Source: Candidatus Altarchaeales archaeon A3 (lineage in GTDB: Archaea; Altiarchaeota; Altiarchaeia; Altiarchaeales; Altiarchaeaceae). Taken from it: a DNA stretch of 9,502 nt. The notes under the pieces were generated by a model that had not been told where the DNA came from, searched no databases, and saw nothing but the letters and a program-made list of their open reading frames with translations. The first letter of the stretch is position 1; every line of letters begins with the position of its first letter. Where the stretch lies: positions 8,363 to 17,864 of the forward strand of contig MTER01000014.1 of the NCBI GenBank assembly GCA_002083985.1, in the 5' to 3' direction. Below are positions 1-6,075 of this stretch, piece by piece. Both the position numbers and the translations under genes were made by a program.

Positions 1-2
1 TT

Positions 3-104
3 GTTCTGAAAAAACACACTTATGCAAGATGGCTACCAAAGGCAATAAAAAAGCATAATGACATAGAATGCCTTTTTGAGAGATTAAACAAGGTTAGATA
101 CTAG
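3..104 (+). CDS. Partial unidentified protein, C-terminal tail only
   Basis: Frame 3 is open from the left edge for 33 codons and stops at TAG 102-104; the other two plus frames close early. The peptide is basic and mixed in composition (it includes ARWLPKAIKKH and CLFERLNKVRY), unlike the low-complexity products of the AT-rich sequence after it. I therefore read it as the end of a real gene whose start lies outside the window. I do not recognise the family. A transposase tail is possible given the mobile elements nearby, but nothing in 33 residues proves it. Confidence 0.4.
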   Translation, partial: VLKKHTYARWLPKAIKKHNDIECLFERLNKVRY

Positions 105-240
105 AAGAATTGATTACAAAGTCAATTGATTGTCTCATCTTTAAACAGTTATAGAAATTAGCACAGCAATCCGTTATAATCAGAAAAGTTATTTGATGCT
201 GGTCGCTTAATATTGAGCAAGTTCATAAAATATATAATAT

Positions 241-277
241 ATTAAAATACTAATTAAATATTATAAAGTATTTTAAT
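241..277. repeat. Perfect 11-bp inverted repeat
   Basis: ATTAAAATACT at 241-251 is the exact reverse complement of 267-277, with a 15-nt AT-only loop. It could form a weak hairpin or a cruciform. No T-run or gene end is close enough to call it a terminator. Confidence 0.5.
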
Positions 278-365
278 CATCAATCATAAGTATAAGTGTG
301 AATAAATTTTAAAATAACTATAAAATATAATAAAATAAAAATAATGCGCTCTCTCAAAATTTAGG

Positions 366-411
366 GGTATTTTAAAATCTGGCAGATTTTAAAAGATACG
401 AGCAACAGCGA
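366..411. repeat. Relic sharing the hairpin core of the 8282-8443 element
   Basis: A perfect 11-bp stem (370-380 with 384-394, loop GGC) is followed a few bases later by CGAGCAACAGCGA at 399-411. In the miniature element at 8282-8443, read on the minus strand, a very similar stem built on ATTTTCAAAATC is followed by the identical 13-mer (plus-strand positions 8314-8326). The terminal inverted repeats of that element are not found around this copy, so it is a decayed fragment or a separately mobile core. Confidence 0.5.
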
Positions 412-562
412 ATGTAAAATATAAAAATTTAACATTTTTCACTGAAAAATAAAGTGATATGACTCAACAGGTTGTAAGAGAATTGCCAAAAATGATGGTT
501 TGCTATAATGATGATGTGGAAGATAATTAAATTTTATCAAAAATTTAAGGTAAAATTTATGC

Positions 563-570
563 AAATATAC
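563..570. repeat. Target-site duplication AAATATAC, left copy
   Basis: Exact 8-bp direct repeat abutting the left terminal inverted repeat of the 571-752 element. Its partner is at 753-760. Confidence 0.8.
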
Positions 571-752
571 GTAACTTCTCAATAAGTTATAGTACATAAA
601 TTTTGTAACTGCTTATTTTATAAAAAACAAATACAAAAAATGCAAAACAAATTATATTAGACATGTTGCAAAATAACTTTTTCACCTTTAAAATTTTTAA
701 TTTGCAACAACTCTATTTTTTATCATCTTCCCTCAAGTTATTGAAAAGTTAC
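571..752. mobile_element. MITE-like miniature element, copy 1 (182 bp)
   Basis: The element begins GTAACTTCTCAATAAGT and ends with the imperfect inverse (734-752), giving terminal inverted repeats that match at 16 of 19 positions. It is flanked by an exact 8-bp direct repeat AAATATAC at 563-570 and 753-760, the target-site duplication expected of a DDE-type transposition. Its first 72 bases match the reverse complement of 8373-8443 with six mismatches and one gap, and its last 26 match the reverse complement of 8282-8307 with three mismatches. It has no coding capacity, so it would need a transposase from elsewhere. The interior (about 643-722) is unrelated to the other copy and contains its own inverted repeat TGTTGCAAA (664-672) with TTTGCAACA (701-709). 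Confidence 0.85.
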
Positions 753-760
753 AAATATAC
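753..760. repeat. Target-site duplication AAATATAC, right copy
   Basis: Exact partner of 563-570, directly abutting the right terminal inverted repeat that ends in GTTAC at 752. Confidence 0.8.
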
Positions 761-819
761 TATAACAGTATATTGGGTGTCTAAAAATTTTAGTTTCCTT
801 ACTGCATGTCAACTTACTC

Positions 820-837
820 TATTCTATTGATAGAATA
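820..837. promoter_or_regulatory. Perfect 8-2-8 palindrome, candidate operator of the glcD-like operon
   Basis: TATTCTAT-TG-ATAGAATA is an exact palindrome ending 35 bp before the ATG at 873 and just upstream of the TATA-like sequence at 854-863. Its size and place suit a site for a dimeric transcription factor controlling the redox and lipoate operon. No regulator gene is in the window, and in AT-rich DNA some palindromes arise by chance. Confidence 0.45.
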
Positions 838-853
838 CAAAATACAGTTAAAT

Positions 854-863
854 AAATATAAAA
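854..863 (+). promoter_or_regulatory. TATA-like box of the plus-strand operon
   Basis: AAATATAAAA is the best TATA-like match ahead of the operon. An archaeal start site about 25-28 nt downstream would fall near 884-888. That matches a leaderless transcript beginning at the in-frame ATG at 888 (residue 6 of the longer reading) better than one starting at ATG 873. There is no Shine-Dalgarno before either ATG. The surrounding AT-rich sequence weakens the call. Confidence 0.35.
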
Positions 864-872
864 TAAATTACC

Positions 873-2312
873 ATGATTCAATTTAAGATGCTTTCGGACC
901 TTTTGGGTGACAGGTTCACGACAGACATTTTTGAACGACAGTTTTACGCAGGCGACCTTGCTCCGCTGCCAAAAATATTTTCCCTTTTTTTCAAATCAAC
1001 GCCTGATGCCATTACCCGTCCAATTAACACAAAAGAGGTTTCTGAAATTATGAAATTTGCTTATTCTAATAGAATTCCTGTTACACCCCGCGCCGCCGGA
1101 AGCTCCGGGATATATAGTTGTGTTCCAACAATGGGCGGAATAGTAATAGATATAAAATCGCTGGACTATAAGATAGAAATAGACAAAAATGCAAATAAGG
1201 TCGTTGTTCATGCAGGTGTTGTCTGGAAAGACCTTGAACATGAACTAAACAAGAAAGGTTTGTCATTGATGGCTTATCCTTCAAGTGCGCCTTCATCAAC
1301 TGTTGGCGGGTGGTTGTCTTCTCCGGGCTGTGGCATAGGGACTTTAAAATACGGAAGAGTTTATGGGCAGGTTTTGTCAATTGAAGTTGTGCTTCCAAAC
1401 GGAGAAATCATGAAGGTTTCTAAAGACGAAGAAAGATTCAACTGGTTTTTGGGAAGCGACGGCACCACTGGTATAATAACAGAGGTTGAACTTATGATTC
1501 GGAAAATCCCGGAAGCGTTGTCTGCGCATTTGCTGAAGATTGATGATCAAGAAACTTTGTGCAAAGTTTTGCAAGATGTTGCGAAACTGAAGCCGTTTTA
1601 TCTTTCATATTCCGACCAGATATATACAAAAATGCTGAAGGAAGCTGGCAAAGAATCACATACTGATTCTAAATACATGACATTTGTTGTTTTTGACGGC
1701 AGCAAAAAAGAAGTTACAGAGTCAGTGAATAAACTTGAGAATATTGTTACAAATAATAGTGTAAAAGAGGCGCCGCGGCAGATTGCGATGGACGAGTGGG
1801 AAGACAATCTTCACTTTTATCCTATGCGCATAAAACGCGCGGGACCAACACTGCTTGCCGGAGACATCTTAATTCCACTGAAAAATATATCTGTGGCAAT
1901 TGAAAAACTGAAAAAACTTGGCATAGAATTTGGAATTGAGGGAACCGTCCCCCTACATGATTACACTGTTCTGATGCCGATGTATCTGACTGATGAGCGG
2001 AAATTCCTTGAATTCGTTTTCTCGTTAAGGCATGTGAAGTCAATGAATGACATTGCTATTTCGGTTGGAGGAATGCCTTACGGTGTTGGTATGTGGAATC
2101 TGCCGTTTGCGAGCAGGATAATAGACACCAAAGAAAAAAGAAGGATTAAAAAACAATTAGATCCGAAGAATATTATGAATCCGGACAAACATACTCATGC
2201 TGTTTCTCTTATGCCGAGAATTATACTCAACCCGCTTATTTTCTCTGCAGCTATGCTGGCTGCAGGTATTGTGGCAATACCTATGAAGATAGCAGGAATA
2301 ATAAAAAATTAA
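873..2312 (+). CDS. FAD-linked oxidase of the GlcD / D-lactate dehydrogenase family
   Basis: A flavoprotein dehydrogenase of the VAO/PCMH fold, expected to oxidise a 2-hydroxyacid-like substrate and pass electrons to an iron-sulfur partner. The FAD-binding domain spans about residues 45-210: a PRAAGSSG loop at 72-79, SSTVGGW at 141-147 and LGSDGTTGIITEV at 193-205. The FAD-oxidase C domain follows and closes with the typical LDPKNIMNPDK at 429-439. Where family members usually carry an EHGxG motif, this protein has GGMPYGVG (399-406), and the canonical histidine-rich GHxGDGN stretch is not evident around 355-365, so the substrate may not be lactate or glycolate. After the domain, residues 448-476 form a hydrophobic tail that could anchor it to the membrane. 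Only one base separates its stop from the next gene, whose product is its likely electron acceptor. No Shine-Dalgarno is visible; ATG 888 is an alternative start. Confidence 0.88.
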   Translation: MIQFKMLSDLLGDRFTTDIFERQFYAGDLAPLPKIFSLFFKSTPDAITRPINTKEVSEIMKFAYSNRIPVTPRAAGSSGIYSCVPTMGGIVIDIKSLDYKIEIDKNANKVVVHAGVVWKDLEHELNKKGLSLMAYPSSAPSSTVGGWLSSPGCGIGTLKYGRVYGQVLSIEVVLPNGEIMKVSKDEERFNWFLGSDGTTGIITEVELMIRKIPEALSAHLLKIDDQETLCKVLQDVAKLKPFYLSYSDQIYTKMLKEAGKESHTDSKYMTFVVFDGSKKEVTESVNKLENIVTNNSVKEAPRQIAMDEWEDNLHFYPMRIKRAGPTLLAGDILIPLKNISVAIEKLKKLGIEFGIEGTVPLHDYTVLMPMYLTDERKFLEFVFSLRHVKSMNDIAISVGGMPYGVGMWNLPFASRIIDTKEKRRIKKQLDPKNIMNPDKHTHAVSLMPRIILNPLIFSAAMLAAGIVAIPMKIAGIIKN

Positions 2313-2313
2313 A

Positions 2314-3459
2314 ATGTCAAAAAACACAGAAAAAGTAAAAAAACTGCTTGCAGAAGAGTCATTCGTATGCGCCCGTTGCGGCTACTGTGACGCTGTATGC
2401 CCGACCTATGCAACAGACAAAATAGAATCATTATCTCCTAGAGGGAAATTACAGGCAATCAGGATGGGCATTTTGGAAAAAGAAATTCCTGAAAAGTATT
2501 CAAATAGGATATTTCAGTGTGTTACCTGTGGTGCTTGCGAATCTGTCTGCCATACAAACATACCTTTGGTTAAACTCTGGACAGAACTTAGGGCAAAGAT
2601 GCCAAAACCGGATTCACTGAAACAGATGACACAGATGCTCGAGCAAAAACACAACATAGCAAACCTCCCAAACGAAGACCGGTTAAGGTGGACAAAGAGA
2701 TTAGGGAATGTTTTGCATCTTAAAGAGACCGCAGATGTTTTATATTTTCCCGGTTGTGTTTCATCGCTGTTTCCGGCGTCCAATACAATATCTCAGTCAT
2801 TTGTGCAGATTCTGGACAATGCGGGAATTGATTTTGCGATACTTGGCGCTGATGAGTGGTGCTGCGGCTTTCCGCAGTTGGTCGGAGGGTTCCCGGAGGA
2901 TGCAAAAAAACAAATAGAGCATAACATTGACGAGATAAATAAAAAGAAGACTAAGATTCTTGTTACAACCTGCCCGGCATGCTACCGGATATTCAAAGAA
3001 GAGTACAAAGAACTGAGTGATGTTGAAATAAAATTTGAAGTGATGCACTCAACACAGTTTATTGACAAATTAATAGCAGAAGGAAAAATAAAATTCTGCG
3101 AACTAAAAGCAAAGGTCACCTACCACGATCCCTGTGACCTGGGCAGGAATTCAGGAATTTATGAGCCGCCCCGGAAAATTATAAAAAGTATCCCAGCAGT
3201 TGAATTCGTGGAACTGCCTCACAACAGAGATAAATGCATCTGTTGTGGTTCTGGCGGCGCTCTTGGTTTTACAAATCCGGAAATGTCGAATACAATATCA
3301 AAAAGAAAGTACAATGAGATAAATGAAACAGGTGCAGAAATATTGGTAACTGCATGCCAGACCTGCAGGAAACAGATAAAGGCGGCAACAAAGGAAAACA
3401 AGGAATTGAAAGTAATGGACATAACGGAATTTGTGCTGAAAGCGATGAAAAATGGATGA
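2314..3459 (+). CDS. HdrD/GlcF-like iron-sulfur protein with two CCG domains
   Basis: A 381-residue redox protein. The N-terminus has two 4Fe-4S motifs of CxxCxxCxxxC form (C19, C22, C25, C29 and C69, C72, C75, C79). Two complete CCG domains follow: C148, C183-C184, C220, C223, and C274, C310-C311, C348, C351. The spacings (34 and 35, then 35 and 36 residues between ligands) fit the HdrB consensus CX31-39CCX35-36CXXC, so two non-cubane clusters of the heterodisulfide-reductase type are possible. The layout is that of HdrD (HdrC-HdrB fusion) or of GlcF, the partner of GlcD. It probably takes electrons from the flavoprotein encoded one base upstream. Its last eight bases overlap the start of the lipS1-type gene, implying translational coupling. 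Whether it acts in hydroxyacid oxidation, disulfide chemistry or electron supply to lipoate synthesis cannot be read from the sequence. Confidence 0.88.
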   Translation: MSKNTEKVKKLLAEESFVCARCGYCDAVCPTYATDKIESLSPRGKLQAIRMGILEKEIPEKYSNRIFQCVTCGACESVCHTNIPLVKLWTELRAKMPKPDSLKQMTQMLEQKHNIANLPNEDRLRWTKRLGNVLHLKETADVLYFPGCVSSLFPASNTISQSFVQILDNAGIDFAILGADEWCCGFPQLVGGFPEDAKKQIEHNIDEINKKKTKILVTTCPACYRIFKEEYKELSDVEIKFEVMHSTQFIDKLIAEGKIKFCELKAKVTYHDPCDLGRNSGIYEPPRKIIKSIPAVEFVELPHNRDKCICCGSGGALGFTNPEMSNTISKRKYNEINETGAEILVTACQTCRKQIKAATKENKELKVMDITEFVLKAMKNG

Positions 3460-4510
3460 AAAAAATATGATTCGTGAATCCCCGGAATATTTAAGGACAA
3501 GCACTGCTGCGGCAATGACTCTTGGTTTTATTCCCGGAATGTTTTACAGAGATGCGAAATTATATTGTATAAATCTGCTTTTAACCTACACAGGAGGATG
3601 CAAAGCAAACTGTGCGTTCTGCGGGCTTTCAAGAGAATGCGGAAGCGAGGATGAAAAAGAGTCATTTATAAGGGTTGACTGGCCCATATACAAAACTGAT
3701 GAAATTATCGAGGCAATGAACAAGGTACCTCATGCAAGAAGGGCGTGTATTTCAATGATAACACATCCGAGAGCTTATGAAGACCTCTGTAATGTTGTTG
3801 AAAAAATTAAAAATTCTTCAGATATCCTGATTTCCGCATTGATAACGCCTACATTAATGGACGAAGAAAAATATGTTCATTTAAAGGAAATCGGGGTGGA
3901 TAATATTGGAATTGCTGTTGATGCTTCAACACCTGAAATTTTTAATAATTTAAGAGGTAAAGGAGTTAATGGACCTCACAAGTGGGATAAATACTGGCAG
4001 GATGTGAAAACCGCTGTTTCTGTTTTTGGAAAAAATAAAGCAACAATCCATCTGATTACAGGAATAGGTGAAAGCGAAAAGGATATGGTTGAAACCGTAC
4101 AGAAGTCAGTTGATTTGGGGGCAGATCCGCACATGTTTTCTTTCTTTCCTGAAAAAGAATCAATGATGAAAAACCAGGCTCAGCCACCAATCGGGAAATA
4201 CATGAGAATACAACTTGCGCGATATCTTATACAGAAAGGTTATTCAAATATTGAAAGAATGAAATTTGATGAAAATAAAAGAATAACGGATTTCGGCATT
4301 GATAATGCGAAACTTAACCAAATTATTGAATCCGGCGAGCCGTTCATAACATCAGGATGCCCTGACAAAAATGGATATGTTGCATGCAACAGGCCTTATT
4401 CAAACAGCACGCCAAAGCAGGCAATGAAGGGTGAGATGAGGAATTTTCCGTTTCATCCGAACAGGGAGGATATTGAAATAGTTAAAAAACAATTGAAAGA
4501 ATATAACTGA
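3452..4510 (+). CDS. lipS1: Biotin-synthase-like radical SAM protein, lipoyl synthase subunit (LipS1 type)
   Basis: A 352-residue radical SAM enzyme. The SAM-cluster motif CxxxCxxC is C50, C54, C57 (TGGCKANCAFCGLS), with extra cysteines at 39 and 63 and a C-terminal motif with C303 and C312 (SGCPDKNGYVACNRPYSNS) suited to binding a second, auxiliary cluster. In Thermococcus kodakarensis two proteins annotated as biotin synthases, LipS1 and LipS2, together make the lipoyl cofactor: LipS2 adds sulfur at C8 of the octanoyl group and LipS1 then at C6. The lipoate ligase gene 22 bases downstream and the convergent second radical SAM gene with lipT support that assignment. Which of the two is LipS1 and which LipS2 is my best recollection of the families, not proved here. 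The start overlaps the previous gene by eight bases; ATG 3467 is an alternative. Confidence 0.75.
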   Translation: MDEKNMIRESPEYLRTSTAAAMTLGFIPGMFYRDAKLYCINLLLTYTGGCKANCAFCGLSRECGSEDEKESFIRVDWPIYKTDEIIEAMNKVPHARRACISMITHPRAYEDLCNVVEKIKNSSDILISALITPTLMDEEKYVHLKEIGVDNIGIAVDASTPEIFNNLRGKGVNGPHKWDKYWQDVKTAVSVFGKNKATIHLITGIGESEKDMVETVQKSVDLGADPHMFSFFPEKESMMKNQAQPPIGKYMRIQLARYLIQKGYSNIERMKFDENKRITDFGIDNAKLNQIIESGEPFITSGCPDKNGYVACNRPYSNSTPKQAMKGEMRNFPFHPNREDIEIVKKQLKEYN

Positions 4511-4532
4511 AATATTTTAAGGCATAATTGAA

Positions 4533-6074
4533 ATGTGGCGTTTATTAGATACCGGAGCAAGACCAGCAGCGGAAAACATAGCATTGGATGATGCGCTTCT
4601 TAAAGCACGAAGTAAAAATTTAATCCCGGACACATTAAGATTTTTACAATTCAGCCAGCGATGTGTGCTTGTCGGTTATCACCAGTCAGTTGAACAGGAA
4701 GTAAGAGAAAATTTTTGTAAAGAGAAAGGAATTGGAATAAATCGCCGCATTACAGGTGGCGGTGCAATATTCTTTGATGAATCACAGATTGGCTGGGAGA
4801 TTATTGCCTCTAAATATTCCCTTCCAATGTCTTATGAAGAATTATATGAAAAAATGTGTGAGGGAGTAATTCTTGGGTTGAAAAATTTAGGAATAAATGC
4901 CAAATTCCGCCCTAAAAATGATATTGAAATAAACGGAAGAAAGATTTCCGGCACAGGTGGAACAGAATCCGGCGGGGCGTTCTTTTTTCAGGGGACATTG
5001 CTTGTTGATTTTGATGTTGATACAATGCTCAGGGCTTTGAAAATTCCCGTTGAAAAATTAAAAGACAAGGAGATTGATTCAGTAAAAGACCGTGTCACAT
5101 GCCTTAAATGGGAACTTGAAAAACTACCTCCTATTGAGGAAATTAAACAAAAATTAAAAGATGGCTTTGCTGATGCCTTTGATATAAAATTTGAAAATTC
5201 GGGCATAACAAAAGCGGAGGAAAATTTATTGGATATTAATAAATTCAGTTCAAATGAATGGACATATAAAAAAAGAAAATATCCTAAAAAAGATGCGTTT
5301 TTTGCTGTTCATAAAGCAAAGGGCGGACTTATCAGGGTTTCTCTCTCTATTACAAATGATAAAATTAAAGAAATATTTATCACAGGCGATTTTTTTGCAT
5401 ATCCAAAAAGAGCAATATTGGACCTTGAAGCAGAATTTAAAAACGCATCCGCAACCGGTGAAAATGTAAAAAACATAATTTTAAATTTCTTTGAAAAGAA
5501 AAAATGCGCAATTCCTGGAGTATCTCCAGATGACGTTGTGAAAGTAATTACTGAAGCAGTTGAAAAAAGAAATTACCTTAAATTTGGAATAACCCCAAAT
5601 GAAGCAAATTCAATTTTTACAATTCATAAAAAATTTGATGATGCCATAAAAGAATACAATGTTGTGCTCGTACCTTACTGCGCAAAACTTCCTGCATGCA
5701 AATATCGTAATACAGAGGGGTGCGACATGTGCGGTAAATGCACTGTCGGAGAAGCATATAAAATTGCAGAAGATCTGGGTATTGAGATTAAAACAATCAA
5801 AAGTTTTGAAAATTTAATGGAGACACTTCATGACTGCAAAAAAAGAAACATGAAAGGTTATATTGGTTGCTGCTGTGAAGCATTTTATGCAAAGCACAAA
5901 CCGGACTTTGAATCCGTTGATATGAATGGGATACTGATTGATATAGATAACACAACCTGCTATGATTTGGGTAGGGAAAAAGAGGCATATCTTGGGAAGT
6001 TTGAAAGCCATACTTGTCTGAAACTTGATTTGCTCGCGAAAGTAATGAAAGTAGCAGAATACATGAAAACCTGA
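4533..6074 (+). CDS. lplA: Lipoate/octanoate:protein ligase fused to LplB-like and DUF116-like domains
   Basis: A 513-residue, three-part protein. Residues 1-225 are a lipoate-protein ligase A domain: WRLLDTG start, AENIALDDALL at 13-23, RRITGGGAIFFD at 71-82 and the substrate lysine K137 in GRKISGTGG. It would adenylate octanoate or lipoate and transfer it to an acceptor lysine. Residues about 240-355 resemble the accessory LplB domain of bipartite archaeal ligases (FxVxKAKGGLIRVSLSI, then ITGDFF). Residues about 375-510 look like a DUF116 domain, with eleven cysteines (383, 389, 397, 400, 403, 435, 446-448, 476, 495) in patterns suggesting metal or Fe-S binding. The fusion of all three is longer than ordinary LplA or sLpl(AB) proteins. 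The reading frame is continuous with no sign of a frameshift. A weak AAGG lies 12-15 bases before the ATG. The job of the DUF116 part is unknown; sulfur, cluster or electron delivery to LipS1/LipS2 is an inference. Confidence 0.88.
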   Translation: MWRLLDTGARPAAENIALDDALLKARSKNLIPDTLRFLQFSQRCVLVGYHQSVEQEVRENFCKEKGIGINRRITGGGAIFFDESQIGWEIIASKYSLPMSYEELYEKMCEGVILGLKNLGINAKFRPKNDIEINGRKISGTGGTESGGAFFFQGTLLVDFDVDTMLRALKIPVEKLKDKEIDSVKDRVTCLKWELEKLPPIEEIKQKLKDGFADAFDIKFENSGITKAEENLLDINKFSSNEWTYKKRKYPKKDAFFAVHKAKGGLIRVSLSITNDKIKEIFITGDFFAYPKRAILDLEAEFKNASATGENVKNIILNFFEKKKCAIPGVSPDDVVKVITEAVEKRNYLKFGITPNEANSIFTIHKKFDDAIKEYNVVLVPYCAKLPACKYRNTEGCDMCGKCTVGEAYKIAEDLGIEIKTIKSFENLMETLHDCKKRNMKGYIGCCCEAFYAKHKPDFESVDMNGILIDIDNTTCYDLGREKEAYLGKFESHTCLKLDLLAKVMKVAEYMKT

Positions 6075-6075
6075 C

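Larger units (their letters stand above)
105..562. other. Gene-poor AT-rich intergenic region
   Basis: No convincing gene is visible. The stretch holds a perfect 11-bp inverted repeat (241-251 with 267-277), a hairpin plus 13-nt motif shared with the miniature element near 8300 (listed separately), and one small open frame at 459-530 (ATG to TAA, 23 codons). That frame has no homology I recognise and no good ribosome binding site. No tRNA or CRISPR structure is seen. With the adjoining miniature element it forms about 770 bp without a supported gene, which looks like an insertion-prone region between transcription units. Confidence 0.5.

Noticed and set aside
241..340. CRISPR leader or array in the AT-rich stretch
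   Set aside because: There are no regularly spaced direct repeats; only one inverted repeat and simple AT-rich sequence are seen.
459..530. A 23-codon open frame (ATG to TAA) between the relic repeat and miniature element copy 1
   Set aside because: It is too short, has only a weak GTGAT-like ribosome binding site and no recognisable motif, and lies in sequence with other repeat debris. I kept it only as a remark in the intergenic entry.
3452..4510. True biotin synthase (BioB)
   Set aside because: No other biotin genes are present, the C-terminal cysteine motif (C303, C312) differs from the BioB 2Fe-2S ligands, and the operon is lipoate-related.
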